Part shown: in pieces, positions 23,455-32,715 of the stretch | Position numbering within the stretch: position 1 is the stretch's first letter | Layout: each line of letters opens with the position of its first letter | DNA from: Aureimonas endophytica | Lineage (GTDB): Bacteria > Pseudomonadota > Alphaproteobacteria > Rhizobiales > Rhizobiaceae | Reading direction: 5' to 3' | Length of the DNA: 64,000 bases | Assembly: GCF_014642635.1 (NCBI RefSeq) | Contig: NZ_BMIQ01000001.1 | Location: 248,001-312,000, forward strand | Program-made: the position numbers and the translations under genes | Notes under the pieces: generated by a model | Told to the model about the DNA's origin: nothing | Seen by the model: only the letters and a program-made list of their open reading frames with translations | The model's database searches: none

Positions 23455-25953
23455 GTGGGACTGGCAGCGGTAATCGACGACGACGAGTACGACGGCGCGC
23501 AGCCGCAGGACTGGCGCGACGGTCGGCACGCACCCCTGACCCTGCGCTGGGAGACGAGGGGCTTCTGGCCGGCTCTCGAGGGCGTCTTCCCCGGAATGAC
23601 CGAGGAGGAGGCGGCCGTCGCGATGGCGGTCGTGGACGACTGGGAGCGGGGCGAGATCGGTACGGCCTACTCGCGGAACCGGAACGGCTACCCGAAGCGC
23701 GAGAAGCCGAGCAGGCTCCACACCTACCGACGCGTCGTTCCCGCGGTCGACGGCTTGGACGTGCGCAAGCTCGTCGAGCACGACCGGAAGGCGCCGTCGC
23801 CGCACGGCACCGGTCGGCAGTCCGCCATCCGCCCGACGCCCGAGCTGATCGCAGGCGTCCGCAAGGCCATCGCGATGGTCGGCCGTCCGGTGCCTGCGAT
23901 CCCGCCGTACGTGCTCCTCAGGCGCGACCAGGACGGCAACGAGATGTCGGTGCCGGACACGAAGCGCACCCGCGAAATGACCGCGTTCTTGCACGAGATG
24001 AACGCCGCCCTGGCCGCAACGAGGATCGAGTACTGGCGCGGCGCCCTGTCCGGCGTCCTCCGCAGGATCTTCAACCGTCACATGAACAGGGGAGGCCGCT
24101 TCTACGCCATCGGCCTCGTCTGGCAGCGGATGCCGCCGGAAGAGCGTGCCACGATCACGCTGAACGGAGAGGCGACGGGCGAGCTGGACTACAAGAATCT
24201 CCACGTCCGTCTGCTGTACCGCGATGCGTGCTATCGGGTCCCGCCCGGCGACCTCTACGAGCTGCCTGGCTGGCCTCGCGACGTGGTCAAGGTCGCCTTC
24301 CTCGTGCTCCTCAACGCCGAGGACGCGGAGCAGGCGGCTTTCTCGATCGCCAGAAAGAAGGCGATGGGGCTCATGGCCGAACTCGGGTCGGCGGAGGCGA
24401 TGACGCTCGCCCGGAAGCTGATCGTCGACATCAAGGCAGCCCACAAGCCGATCGCCAGCGCCTTCCACAGCGACTGCGGCGGCTACCTGATGCGGAAGGA
24501 CTCGGACATCGCCGAGAGGGTCATGCGGGCGATGCTGAAGCTGGGCGAGACTGTGCTCCCGCTCCACGACGGCTTCATCGTCCGTCTCGCCGCCCTGGAA
24601 CTGCTGCGGGAGGTCATGGAGAAGGTCGCGTTCGACGTCGGACTCCACGGAATTCCGATCGAGCGGAAGATCCCAGACAAGCCCATCCCGACCCCGGAAA
24701 ACAAAGGATCAGAGACCACGTCAGAGGTCCGCGTTCTTACATACCCTCTTCCGTCTCCTTCTCTCCTCTTCTCTCTCTCCTCTCAGGACTCTCAGGATGG
24801 GACTCTTGTGGCCGCCGGCGTTTCAGGAGGAGGCGCCTACGCGAGCGAAGCGAGCCGGAGTCACGAGGCCGAAGGCCGCCCGGAGGCTCTGAATCCTTCC
24901 ATCAGCCCTTCGCAGGCTCGCACCATTCCCGCCACCGCCACCGACCTGCAGGACGTCCAGGAGGCACCTCCGACCGCCACCGCCTCGATCATCCACCTCC
25001 GCGACCTCTCCAGGACGCGCCTGGATCCATTCTCAGCCCTCGAAGACGATCACCGGCTGCACGACAAGCCGCAGACTTTCGAGACGCTCCACGACGATCC
25101 TGACGCCTCCCATGAACGCTTCATCCTCGTCAGCTGGGGTGACAGACGAGGCGTCGCCCGCATCCCCCTCCGCACTCCCACGATCCGCATCCGCAACCCG
25201 CAGGAGCCCGCCATGACCACCGTCGCCACCGAGGCATCCGCCCTCGGCCACCGCCTGGAGATCGCGATCCTCGAGCACGATCCCCGGGGCGGCGACCGCC
25301 CGATCTCGCTCGTGAAGTGCTGGCAGCCCTCCGCTTCCGGCCCGTGGCTTCTCCACTGCACGTCGAAGGACGGCACCCCCCGCGAGTCCCGCTACAAGGC
25401 CGCCGATCGCCAGGCAGCCATCGTCCGGGCGTTCTCGTTCCTCCTCGAGCCGCACTGGCGGAAGCGCCTGAGGTCGGTGTCGGTGACGTACGACGGACCC
25501 TTCGATCCGGCGATGTCCGAGGCCCAGAACCGCCGCGTCCACAGCGTTCCGGCCACGTACCTCCTCGCGACGCCCGAGGTCCTCACGCCGCCCGACACGC
25601 CGCTGCCCGTCGGCACGTACGCCTGCCCGACCGATCTCGGACGCGGCTGGCGCGTCCTCCTCGCGACCCCGGACGGCAGCATCCGGATGGACGCCTGGAC
25701 GCCGCTGTCGGCCGCAGAGATTGCCCGGATCGCCGAGGACGGAGCCCCGGCCGTCCTGCGCGACCTGCCGACACTGGTGCGCGTCGTCGACAGATGCGGG
25801 GAACGCCGCTTCGAGATCACCGGCAAGCTCGTGAAGGGGCTCGCGGACGGCCTGTTCCGCCTCGCCTCGGAGCCGCCGGTCGAGCACTGGCGGGGGATCT
25901 ACGACGCCGCGACGACGCTGGACGAGAACGCTGAGCAGAGGAGGGCAGCCTGA
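23455..25953 (+). CDS. Family-A DNA-polymerase-like protein with unknown C-terminal domain
   Basis: The protein has 832 residues. In the first 400 I see GGRFYAIGLVWQRMP (213-227), then ELDYKNLHVRLLY (243-255), which fits polymerase-A motif A with Asp245. RDVVKVAFLVLLNA (275-288) fits motif B, and VLPLHDGFIV (367-376) fits motif C with Asp372. The usual HDE has become HDG. No exonuclease or thumb is apparent. A low-complexity linker (about 420-585) precedes a second domain of about 245 residues. Met587 (25213) has its own AGGAG seven bases upstream, so a separate protein may start there. The likely role is replication or repair of the element, an inference from motifs. Confidence 0.7.
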   Translation: MGLAAVIDDDEYDGAQPQDWRDGRHAPLTLRWETRGFWPALEGVFPGMTEEEAAVAMAVVDDWERGEIGTAYSRNRNGYPKREKPSRLHTYRRVVPAVDGLDVRKLVEHDRKAPSPHGTGRQSAIRPTPELIAGVRKAIAMVGRPVPAIPPYVLLRRDQDGNEMSVPDTKRTREMTAFLHEMNAALAATRIEYWRGALSGVLRRIFNRHMNRGGRFYAIGLVWQRMPPEERATITLNGEATGELDYKNLHVRLLYRDACYRVPPGDLYELPGWPRDVVKVAFLVLLNAEDAEQAAFSIARKKAMGLMAELGSAEAMTLARKLIVDIKAAHKPIASAFHSDCGGYLMRKDSDIAERVMRAMLKLGETVLPLHDGFIVRLAALELLREVMEKVAFDVGLHGIPIERKIPDKPIPTPENKGSETTSEVRVLTYPLPSPSLLFSLSSQDSQDGTLVAAGVSGGGAYASEASRSHEAEGRPEALNPSISPSQARTIPATATDLQDVQEAPPTATASIIHLRDLSRTRLDPFSALEDDHRLHDKPQTFETLHDDPDASHERFILVSWGDRRGVARIPLRTPTIRIRNPQEPAMTTVATEASALGHRLEIAILEHDPRGGDRPISLVKCWQPSASGPWLLHCTSKDGTPRESRYKAADRQAAIVRAFSFLLEPHWRKRLRSVSVTYDGPFDPAMSEAQNRRVHSVPATYLLATPEVLTPPDTPLPVGTYACPTDLGRGWRVLLATPDGSIRMDAWTPLSAAEIARIAEDGAPAVLRDLPTLVRVVDRCGERRFEITGKLVKGLADGLFRLASEPPVEHWRGIYDAATTLDENAEQRRAA

Positions 25954-26140
25954 GATGCCCCGTCCCATCGTCGAGATTGATTCCCGTTCCCTCCAGTGCG
26001 ACGAGCAGGACGAGAAGCGCCACGGCGGAACAGCGGACCGGCGCGATTGTCGTGCGGACGGCGCTTCTCACACTCGTGCCACCCGCCGATCCGGAATCGA
26101 ACGTCGCCCGACGACGCGAAGGATCTCACCCGGCAGGTCC

Positions 26141-26557
26141 TCAATGGCGGTCTGCCACGCAGTGACCGTGGTCCCCGAGCACCTCGATGACCCGGCAGGT
26201 GTCGACGGAGCCGTGGGTGCAGTCGGCCATGCGAGCGATCTCGACGCGCAGGGCGGACAGGCGTGCGATCTTGTGGTCGATGTCGGCGAGATGGGCCCGT
26301 GCGATCTCGTCCGCGCCCTCGCAGGGACTTTCCGGACGATCGGACAATGTCAGAAGCTGGCGGATGGGTTCGATCTCGAAGCCGAGTTCGCGGGCGTGTC
26401 GGATGAAGCGCAGGCGCCTGAGGTCGCCCTCGTCGAAGAGGCGCCGTCCGCCGTCCGATCTGGCGGTCGCCAGGAGCCCGATCTGCTCGTAGTAGCGGAT
26501 CGTCGGAACCTTGATGCCGCAGGCCTTCGAGGCCTCGCCGATCGTCAGGTCGCGCAT
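26141..26557 (-). CDS. MerR-family metal regulator (ZntR/CadR-like)
   Basis: This 138-residue MerR regulator activates the facing ATPase gene by untwisting its promoter. The N-terminal winged HTH is clear (TIGEASKACGIKVPTIRYYEQIGLL, a dimer helix following). The C-terminal metal-binding segment has CTHGSVDTC and a terminal GDHGHC, suiting Zn, Cd or Pb. It is divergent from zntA with 158 bases between, and the operator has a near-perfect MerR dyad. The 188 bases between this gene and the polymerase-like gene hold no obvious gene. Confidence 0.88.
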   Translation of the reverse strand: MRDLTIGEASKACGIKVPTIRYYEQIGLLATARSDGGRRLFDEGDLRRLRFIRHARELGFEIEPIRQLLTLSDRPESPCEGADEIARAHLADIDHKIARLSALRVEIARMADCTHGSVDTCRVIEVLGDHGHCVADRH

Positions 26558-26653
26558 CGCATCTCCTCCTGATGTCCACCGGGGTAGCGCCGTGGAGCGG
26601 AAGGGGCAAGCGACCGCCGGACGGACAACCCGTCGCAGCCCGCATTTTTCCTC

Positions 26654-26684
26654 TTGCTCCTCTAGCCGCTAGAGGAAGTAGCCG
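26654..26684 (+). promoter_or_regulatory. MerR-type operator/promoter of the zntA-like gene
   Basis: CCTCTAGC (26659-26666) and GCTAGAGG (26668-26675) are a perfect inverted repeat around one base. It sits between a -35-like TTGCTC (26654) and a -10 region about 19 bases on, the long spacing typical of MerR targets. Confidence 0.8.
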
Positions 26685-26715
26685 TCGATCCAACAGAACG
26701 AACGGGATCGCCCAG

Positions 26716-29247
26716 ATGTCCGAGACCCTCCAGTCACGCTTCCGCATAACCGGCATGGACTGCGCCGCCTGCGCCGCGAAGATCGACACTGCGGTGCGCG
26801 GTCTCGAGGGGGTCGTCGACGTCAGCGTCTCGGCCTCCGCCGGCAGGATGACGGTCGGCCACACGCCGGAGGCCCGCATGGAAGCGGTCGCGGACCGCGT
26901 GCGCAGCCTCGGCTACCGGGCCACGCCCGAGGCGGCATCCGAACCGGTACCGCGCATGCTCCCGCAAGCCTCCGCGTCCTCCGCGCACGACCACGATCAT
27001 GCGCACGCGAACGACCATGATCACGGGCACGACCACGCGGATCATGCTTCCCCGGATCGTGCCGAGGATGCCCGTCCGGCGCCAGCGCCGGAGGACGCCG
27101 GTCTGCGGGTTCTAGTGACCGGCATGGACTGCGCCGCCTGCGCGGCGAAGATCGACACCGCCGTGCGCCGGCTGGACGGTGTGAAGGACGTCGCCGTCTC
27201 GGTCTCCGGCGGATCGGTCCGGATCGCGCACGACGGTCGCCTCGCGGCCGACGCCGTCGTCAGGCAGATCCGCAACCTCGGCTACGGCGCCGAAGCGGAG
27301 GCGTCGGCACCGGCGGGCGCCGCCGTCTCCGCTTCCGGACCGACGCCGCACGCCCACGACCATGCCGGCGGAGACGAGGCGGCCGGGCCATGGTGGTGGA
27401 CGCGCAAGGCGAGGCTGACGATCGCCTGCGGCGCGGCCCTCCTCGTCGCCACCGTGGTCGGCCACCTGTTCCCGCAGCTCGAGAAGCCGGCCTTCCTCGT
27501 CGCGCTGCTAGTCGGCCTCGTCCCCGTCGCGAGGCGCGCCTTCGTCGCCGCCCGCTTCGGCACGCCCTTCTCCATCGAGACGCTGATGACGATCGCTGCG
27601 GTCGGGGCCGTCTTCATCGGCGCGCAGGAGGAGGCCGCGACCGTGGTGCTCCTCTTCCTCGTCGGCGAGATGCTGGAGGGCGTCGCGGCGACCCGCGCCC
27701 GCCGCAGCATCCAGGGCCTGACGGCGCTCGTCCCGAAGACGGCGCTCATCGAGGAAAGCGGCCAGACCCGCGAGGTGCCGGCGGAGAGCCTTTCGGTCGG
27801 CGCGGTCATCCTGGTGCGTCCGGGCGACCGCATCCCGGCCGACGGGGCGGTGGTCGAGGGAACGGGCGAGGTCGACGAGGCGCCCGTCACCGGCGAGAGC
27901 GTCCCGAAGCGCAAGGCCGTGGGCGATCCCGTCTTCGCCGGGACGATCAGCGCCGGATCGGTGCTCCGGGTGCGGGTGACGGCCGCCGCGGCCGACAACA
28001 CGATCGCCCGCGTCGTCAAGCTCGTGGAGGAGGCGCAGGAGTCGAAGTCCGAGACCGAGCGCTTCATCGACCGCTTCTCCAGGTACTACACCCCCGCCGT
28101 CCTCGTCGTCGGCGCCCTCGTCGCGCTCGTCCCGCCTCTGCTCTTCGGGGCGTCCTGGAATGAGTGGATCTACAAGGGTCTCGCGATCCTCCTGATCGGC
28201 TGCCCCTGCGCGCTCGTGATCTCCACACCGGCGGCCATCGCGGCCGGTCTCTCCGCCGGAGCGCGGCGCGGCCTCCTGATGAAGGGCGGCGTGGTGCTGG
28301 AGACGCTCGGCAAGATCACGGCGATCGCCTTCGACAAGACGGGAACGCTGACGGCCGGCAGACCGGTCGTCACCGACGTCGTCGCGGTCGGGCGGCCGGC
28401 GCGGGACGTCCTGTCGCTCGCGGCGGCGCTGGAGAAGGGATCGAGCCATCCGCTCGCGCTCGCCATCCTCGAGAAGGCGAAGGCGGACAAGGCGCCGGTG
28501 CCGCCGGCCTTCGACGCGAACGCGGTTCCGGGCGAGGGGGTGGAGGGCAAGGTCGGCGGCGAGACGGTCTTCCTCGGCTCGCCCAAGGCGGCGGCGAGGC
28601 GGCTCGACATCGGCGCGGATCGGCTCGCGGAGATCGGGGCGCTGAACGCGGAGGGCAAGACCGTGTCGGTCCTCCTCGCGAACGGCGCGCTCGCAGGCTT
28701 TCTCGCGATGCGGGACGAGCCCCGTCCCGACGCGGTGGACGCGCTTGCGGGCCTCAAGGCGTCGGGCATCCGTCCGGTCATGCTGACCGGCGACAACAGG
28801 ACCACGGCCGAGGCGGTGGCGAAGGGGCTCAGCATCGAGGCACGGGCCGAACTCCTTCCGCAGGACAAGCAGAGGATCGTCCGCGAGCTGCAGGCCGAGG
28901 GCCTCAAGGTCGCCAAGGTCGGAGACGGCATCAACGACGCGCCCGCGCTCGCGGCCGCCGACGTCGGCATCGCGATGGGCGGGGGCACGGACGTCGCGCT
29001 GGAGACGGCGGACGCCGCGGCGCTCCACGGCCGGGTGCGCGACGTTCCCGACATGATCGCCCTTTCGAAGGCCGTCATGGGGAACATCCGCCAGAACATC
29101 GGCATCGCGCTCGGCCTGAAGGCCCTGTTCCTGGTGACGACCGTCGCCGGCATCACCGGACTGTGGCCGGCGATCCTCGCCGACACGGGCGCCACCGTCC
29201 TCGTCACCGCAAACGCCATGCGGGTCCTCGGCTGGAAGCCCCGATGA
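26716..29247 (+). CDS. zntA: Zn/Cd/Pb-exporting P1B-type ATPase, ZntA-like
   Basis: This inner-membrane pump has 843 residues. Two heavy-metal-associated domains with GMDCAACAAKID (about residues 14 and 135) are separated by a His/Asp-rich linker, and a second His patch precedes the membrane domain. The CPC motif is in IGCPCALVIS, the phosphorylation site DKTGTLT and hinge GDGINDAP are intact, and LADTGATVLVTANA near the C-terminus has the Asp typical of Zn/Cd ATPases. ATG at 26716 (MSETLQSRF) was chosen; the open frame extends upstream over the operator. The next gene overlaps by 4 bases. Confidence 0.93.
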   Translation: MSETLQSRFRITGMDCAACAAKIDTAVRGLEGVVDVSVSASAGRMTVGHTPEARMEAVADRVRSLGYRATPEAASEPVPRMLPQASASSAHDHDHAHANDHDHGHDHADHASPDRAEDARPAPAPEDAGLRVLVTGMDCAACAAKIDTAVRRLDGVKDVAVSVSGGSVRIAHDGRLAADAVVRQIRNLGYGAEAEASAPAGAAVSASGPTPHAHDHAGGDEAAGPWWWTRKARLTIACGAALLVATVVGHLFPQLEKPAFLVALLVGLVPVARRAFVAARFGTPFSIETLMTIAAVGAVFIGAQEEAATVVLLFLVGEMLEGVAATRARRSIQGLTALVPKTALIEESGQTREVPAESLSVGAVILVRPGDRIPADGAVVEGTGEVDEAPVTGESVPKRKAVGDPVFAGTISAGSVLRVRVTAAAADNTIARVVKLVEEAQESKSETERFIDRFSRYYTPAVLVVGALVALVPPLLFGASWNEWIYKGLAILLIGCPCALVISTPAAIAAGLSAGARRGLLMKGGVVLETLGKITAIAFDKTGTLTAGRPVVTDVVAVGRPARDVLSLAAALEKGSSHPLALAILEKAKADKAPVPPAFDANAVPGEGVEGKVGGETVFLGSPKAAARRLDIGADRLAEIGALNAEGKTVSVLLANGALAGFLAMRDEPRPDAVDALAGLKASGIRPVMLTGDNRTTAEAVAKGLSIEARAELLPQDKQRIVRELQAEGLKVAKVGDGINDAPALAAADVGIAMGGGTDVALETADAAALHGRVRDVPDMIALSKAVMGNIRQNIGIALGLKALFLVTTVAGITGLWPAILADTGATVLVTANAMRVLGWKPR

Positions 29248-29846
29248 GCGCCGCCGTCGAAGACCTCCTCCGCTTCGGGCCGGCGATCCTCCTCGCCGTC
29301 ACCGTCGCATGGCTCGCCCTCGCCACCCGCCGGACCTCCCGGGAGATCGGGGGGCGGGCCTTCGGCTTCGGCAGCGGGCTCCGCCAGCGGTCGGCGCGCC
29401 TGCTGTTCGTCGCCTCGATCGGCGGGGCGGCCGCCGCGCTCGTATCGCATGCCGTCGGTAACGCTCCGGCGATCTTCGCGCCGCTCGCGGGCGAAGCGTT
29501 CCTGGTCCGTCTCGCCGGGCTGGCCCTTGCCGTCGGCGGACAGGTCCTGACGCTGGTCGCGCAGGGGAACATGGGGCGGCGCTGGCGGGTCGGCGTACCG
29601 CGGACGGCGCCCGACGCCCTGGTCACGACGGGTTTATTTGGCCTGTCCCGCAACCCCGTGTTCCTGGGGATGCTCGCGATGGCGGCAGGCCTCGCGGTGG
29701 CGGTGCCGTCCCCTGCGGTGGTCGCGTGCGCGCTCGCCTTCTGGATTGCCTGCGAGGTCCAGGTCCGGGACGAGGAGCGCTTCCTCGAACGCTCCTTCGG
29801 ACCCTCGTACGCCGCCTACCGGAGCGCCGTCCGGCGCTGGATCTGA
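29244..29846 (+). CDS. Isoprenylcysteine carboxyl methyltransferase (ICMT)-like membrane protein
   Basis: The protein has 200 residues with about five hydrophobic segments. The C-terminal third carries the ICMT/PEMT signature: DALVTTGLFGLSRNPVFLG, then a conserved CEVQVRDEERFLERSFG. Such proteins often follow metal ATPases, cation transporters and DUF411 genes in proteobacteria, and their substrate is unknown. Starts by ATGA overlap with the ATPase. Confidence 0.8.
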   Translation: MSAAVEDLLRFGPAILLAVTVAWLALATRRTSREIGGRAFGFGSGLRQRSARLLFVASIGGAAAALVSHAVGNAPAIFAPLAGEAFLVRLAGLALAVGGQVLTLVAQGNMGRRWRVGVPRTAPDALVTTGLFGLSRNPVFLGMLAMAAGLAVAVPSPAVVACALAFWIACEVQVRDEERFLERSFGPSYAAYRSAVRRWI

Positions 29847-29860
29847 ACAAGGACGAACTC

Positions 29861-30304
29861 ATGGGACACGCACGGACGACGGTCCTCGCCGCCGCGCTCG
29901 CTCTGCTCTCCGGATCCGCGCTCGCTGCCCAGAGCGTCGACGTCTTCTCGACGCCGGGCTGCGGCTGCTGCAGCGGCTGGATCGAGCACCTCCGGAAGGC
30001 GGGTTTCGAGGTGTCGAACCACGATCTCGGCGCCGCCGACCTGGAGGCGAAGAAGGAGCAGGCGGGCCTGAAGCCCGGCCAGACCTCGTGCCACACGGGC
30101 TTCGTCGGCGGCTACGTCGTCGAGGGGCACGTACCGGCGGCGGAGGTGAAGCGCCTCCTCGCCGAGCGGCCCGACGCGATCGGCCTCACCGTTCCCGACA
30201 TGCCTGCGGGAAGCCCCGGCATGGGGGCGAGCGACGATCCCTACGAGGTGCTCCTCGTCGCCCGCGACGGCACGTCCACGGTCTATGCGAGGTACCCGAA
30301 GTGA
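29861..30304 (+). CDS. DUF411 periplasmic metal-binding protein (copy 1)
   Basis: The protein has 147 residues with an N-terminal signal peptide (cleavage after SALA). DUF411 hallmarks are [32 protein letters not shown] and MPAGSPGMG. The family is linked to copper resistance and may bind Cu or other thiophilic metals in the periplasm. AAGGACGAACTC precedes ATG. A second DUF411 is at 50262-50717. Confidence 0.88.
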   Translation: MGHARTTVLAAALALLSGSALAAQSVDVFSTPGCGCCSGWIEHLRKAGFEVSNHDLGAADLEAKKEQAGLKPGQTSCHTGFVGGYVVEGHVPAAEVKRLLAERPDAIGLTVPDMPAGSPGMGASDDPYEVLLVARDGTSTVYARYPK

Positions 30305-30783
30305 GAGTTCCGGTACTTGCTGCCGCCGTCGCCGCCTGCCTCTCCGGTCCCGCTGCGGCGCACGAATTCAAGGCCGGCGACCTGACGATCGACCATCCGT
30401 CGTCACGGCCGACGCCACCGGGCGCGAAGGTCGGGGTCGGGTACCTCACCATCCGCAACGACGGCGCCGAGGCGGATCGGCTCCTCGGCGGCTCGGCGAC
30501 CGTCGCCGGACGCTTCGAGATCCACGCCTCCACCGTCGAGGACGGCGTGGCGCGCATGCGTCGCGCCGAGAACGGGATCGTGGTGGGACCGGGGGCAACG
30601 GTGAAGCTCGCCTCGGGCGGCACGCACGTCATGCTGCTCGACCTCAAGGAGCCGATCGTGAAGGGGAAGTCCTTCGACGGCACCCTGGTGTTCGAGCGCG
30701 CCGGGACCGTCCCCGTCCGCTTCTCGGTGGAGGGGTTCGGTGCCGCGGCAGCGGCCCCCTCCCACGAAGGGCATAAGCCGTGA
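30301..30783 (+). CDS. Periplasmic copper chaperone PCu(A)C
   Basis: The protein has 160 residues, GTG start (GTGA overlap), signal peptide ending GPAAA. The PCu(A)C copper site is present: HASTVEDGVARMRR followed by GGTHVMLLDLK. In bacteria PCu(A)C delivers Cu(I) to the CuA or CuB centres of cytochrome oxidase, usually with SCO, the next gene. The C-terminal EGHK ends a short tail. Confidence 0.9.
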   Translation: MRVPVLAAAVAACLSGPAAAHEFKAGDLTIDHPSSRPTPPGAKVGVGYLTIRNDGAEADRLLGGSATVAGRFEIHASTVEDGVARMRRAENGIVVGPGATVKLASGGTHVMLLDLKEPIVKGKSFDGTLVFERAGTVPVRFSVEGFGAAAAAPSHEGHKP

Positions 30784-31394
30784 GGCTCCGCACCTTGCGC
30801 CTGTGGCTCTGGGGCGCGGTCGCCGCGACCGCGGGCGTCCTCGTCGGTGCGGCCTGGACCCTTCCGGGCGGCACTCCGGCACCCGCCGCTCAGACGCCGG
30901 TCGCCGTTCCGATCGGCGGCGAGTTCGCGTTGGTCGACGAGGACGGGAAGCCGAGGACGTGGTCCGGGTTCCGCGGCAAGCCCGTCGCCGTGTTCTTCGG
31001 CTTCACGCACTGTCCCGACATCTGCCCGACGACGCTCGGCGAGCTGTCGGTGCTGCTCGTGGATCTAGGCCCCCGTTCGGACGACCTCCAGGTCGTGCTC
31101 GTCAGCGGGGATCCGGAACGGGATACGCCGGAGGTGCTGAACGCCTATCTCCAGTCCTTCGACCCGCGGATCGTCGGGCTGACGGGCCCGGAAGCTGAGA
31201 TCGAGCGGGCCTTCTCCACCTTCAAGGCCTACCGCAAGAAGGTGCCGACGGAGGACGGCGACTACACGATCGATCACTCCGCCGGGGTCTACCTCTACGA
31301 CCGGAACGGCGGCTTCGTCGGCACGCTCGACATGCACGAGGACACGAAGGTCCGGCGGGAGAAGGTGGAACGCCTTCTGGCGGCCGATGCCTGA
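30780..31394 (+). CDS. SCO1/SenC family copper chaperone
   Basis: The protein has 204 residues with an N-terminal membrane anchor (LWLWGAVAATAGVLVG). The thioredoxin-like copper site is CPDICPTT near residue 75 plus a conserved His in IDHSAGVY. SCO proteins reduce or metallate the CuA site of cytochrome c oxidase. GTG start overlaps the PCu(A)C stop (GTGA). The pair, in one operon with DsbA/B genes, suggests a unit handling copper and thiol redox under metal stress. Confidence 0.92.
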   Translation: MRLRTLRLWLWGAVAATAGVLVGAAWTLPGGTPAPAAQTPVAVPIGGEFALVDEDGKPRTWSGFRGKPVAVFFGFTHCPDICPTTLGELSVLLVDLGPRSDDLQVVLVSGDPERDTPEVLNAYLQSFDPRIVGLTGPEAEIERAFSTFKAYRKKVPTEDGDYTIDHSAGVYLYDRNGGFVGTLDMHEDTKVRREKVERLLAADA

Positions 31395-31434
31395 GCGTAG
31401 CGACGTCACCGCGATCCGGTCCGGAAGGAGCGAC

Positions 31435-31893
31435 ATGACGAGAGCAGCGCCGATCGATCCCCCGCACGTCGAAGGGGAAGCGCGGACGGACGTGCTCCTC
31501 GCCGGGGCGTGGATCCTGGCGCTCGCCTCCACCCTCGGCGCCCTGTTCGTCGGGGAGGTCATGGGGCAGGCGCCCTGCGTCCTCTGCTGGTACCAGCGGA
31601 TCTTCATGTTCCCGCTCGCGATCCTGCTCGGGATCGCCTGCTTCAGGGGCGACGCCGCGGCTCGCGTCTACGCGTTGCCGCTCTCCGCCGCGGGTCTCGC
31701 CTTCGCGGCATTCCACACGCTCCTCTGGTTCGGGATCGTGCCGGAGTCGATCGAGCCGTGCGGCCGGGGGCCGTCCTGCACCGAGGCGGACATGACGATC
31801 CTGGGCGGGATCCCGCTTCCCGTCCTCTCCCTCGCCGCCTTCGCTGGCATCGCGCTTCTTCTGGTTTCCGCACATAGGAGGATCCGTCCATGA
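31435..31893 (+). CDS. Disulfide bond formation protein DsbB-like
   Basis: The protein has 152 residues with four hydrophobic helices. The first redox pair is CVLCWYQR near residue 43, and the second is in EPCGRGPSCTEA. ATG at 31435 has a strong AAGGAGCGAC site. An earlier ATG at 31387 overlaps the SCO gene. It reoxidises the DsbA-like partner encoded next and passes electrons to quinone. Confidence 0.9.
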   Translation: MTRAAPIDPPHVEGEARTDVLLAGAWILALASTLGALFVGEVMGQAPCVLCWYQRIFMFPLAILLGIACFRGDAAARVYALPLSAAGLAFAAFHTLLWFGIVPESIEPCGRGPSCTEADMTILGGIPLPVLSLAAFAGIALLLVSAHRRIRP

Positions 31894-32543
31894 ACCGCAG
31901 GACGTTCGTCGTCTCGACGGTGACCGTCGCCGCTGCCGTGTTCGCCGGAGGCGCCGCCGTGTTCCGGCGCGGCGCGACGGCACCGGAGCCCGCCACGGCG
32001 GGGGCTGACCACCTCGTCCGGGCGCATTCGCCGGTGGTCGGCAAGGCCGACGCGAAGGTGACGGTCGCGGAGTTCTTCGATCCGTCATGCGAAGCGTGCC
32101 GCGCCTTCCATCCGATCCTCGAACAGATCCTCGGTGCCCATCCGGAGGACGTGCGCCTCGTCCTTCGCTACGCGCCGCTCCACGACGGCTCCGACGAGGC
32201 GGTGAAGATCCTCGAGGCGTCCCGCCGTCAGGACAAGTTCGACGCGGTGCTCGACGCGCTGTTCGAGCGCCAGCCCGAATGGGCGGTGCACGGGGCGCCG
32301 GACCTCTCCAAGGCGTGGGAGATCGCCGGGTCGACGGGGCTAAACCTCGAGCGCGCCCGGAAGGACGCGGCGACGCCCGAGGTCGAGGCGGTGCTCCGGC
32401 AGGACGTCGCCGACATGGACGCGGCGAAGGTGGACAAGACGCCGACCTTCTTCGTCAACGGCCGGGCACCGGCGCAGTTCGGTCCGCAGCCGCTCTACGA
32501 CATGATCGTCGCCGAGATCGCACGAGACGGGCGCCCCACCTGA
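31890..32543 (+). CDS. DsbA-family thiol-disulfide oxidoreductase
   Basis: The protein has 217 residues. An N-terminal anchor or Tat-like signal (MNRRTFVVSTVTVAAAVFAG) precedes a thioredoxin-fold domain with CEAC in FFDPSCEACRAFHP and cis-Pro in KTPTFFVNGR. It overlaps dsbB by 4 bases and is the last gene of the zntA operon. With DsbB it may oxidise the Cys-rich periplasmic proteins of this island, an inference. Confidence 0.9.
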   Translation: MNRRTFVVSTVTVAAAVFAGGAAVFRRGATAPEPATAGADHLVRAHSPVVGKADAKVTVAEFFDPSCEACRAFHPILEQILGAHPEDVRLVLRYAPLHDGSDEAVKILEASRRQDKFDAVLDALFERQPEWAVHGAPDLSKAWEIAGSTGLNLERARKDAATPEVEAVLRQDVADMDAAKVDKTPTFFVNGRAPAQFGPQPLYDMIVAEIARDGRPT

Positions 32544-32715
32544 ACGCGGCGCCCGGCCACCTCCGCTCCGACAGGCCGCACCCGGACGGACGCTATCGCT
32601 TCGGGCGAAGAGGCATCGGCCCCTCAGCCCGAGCGGCACGAGACTACTGGCGATCGATGAAGTGTCTGCATCCGAGGAGGCTGCGGGGACGGTCGCGATC
32701 GCCTTTGCAGCGTCG

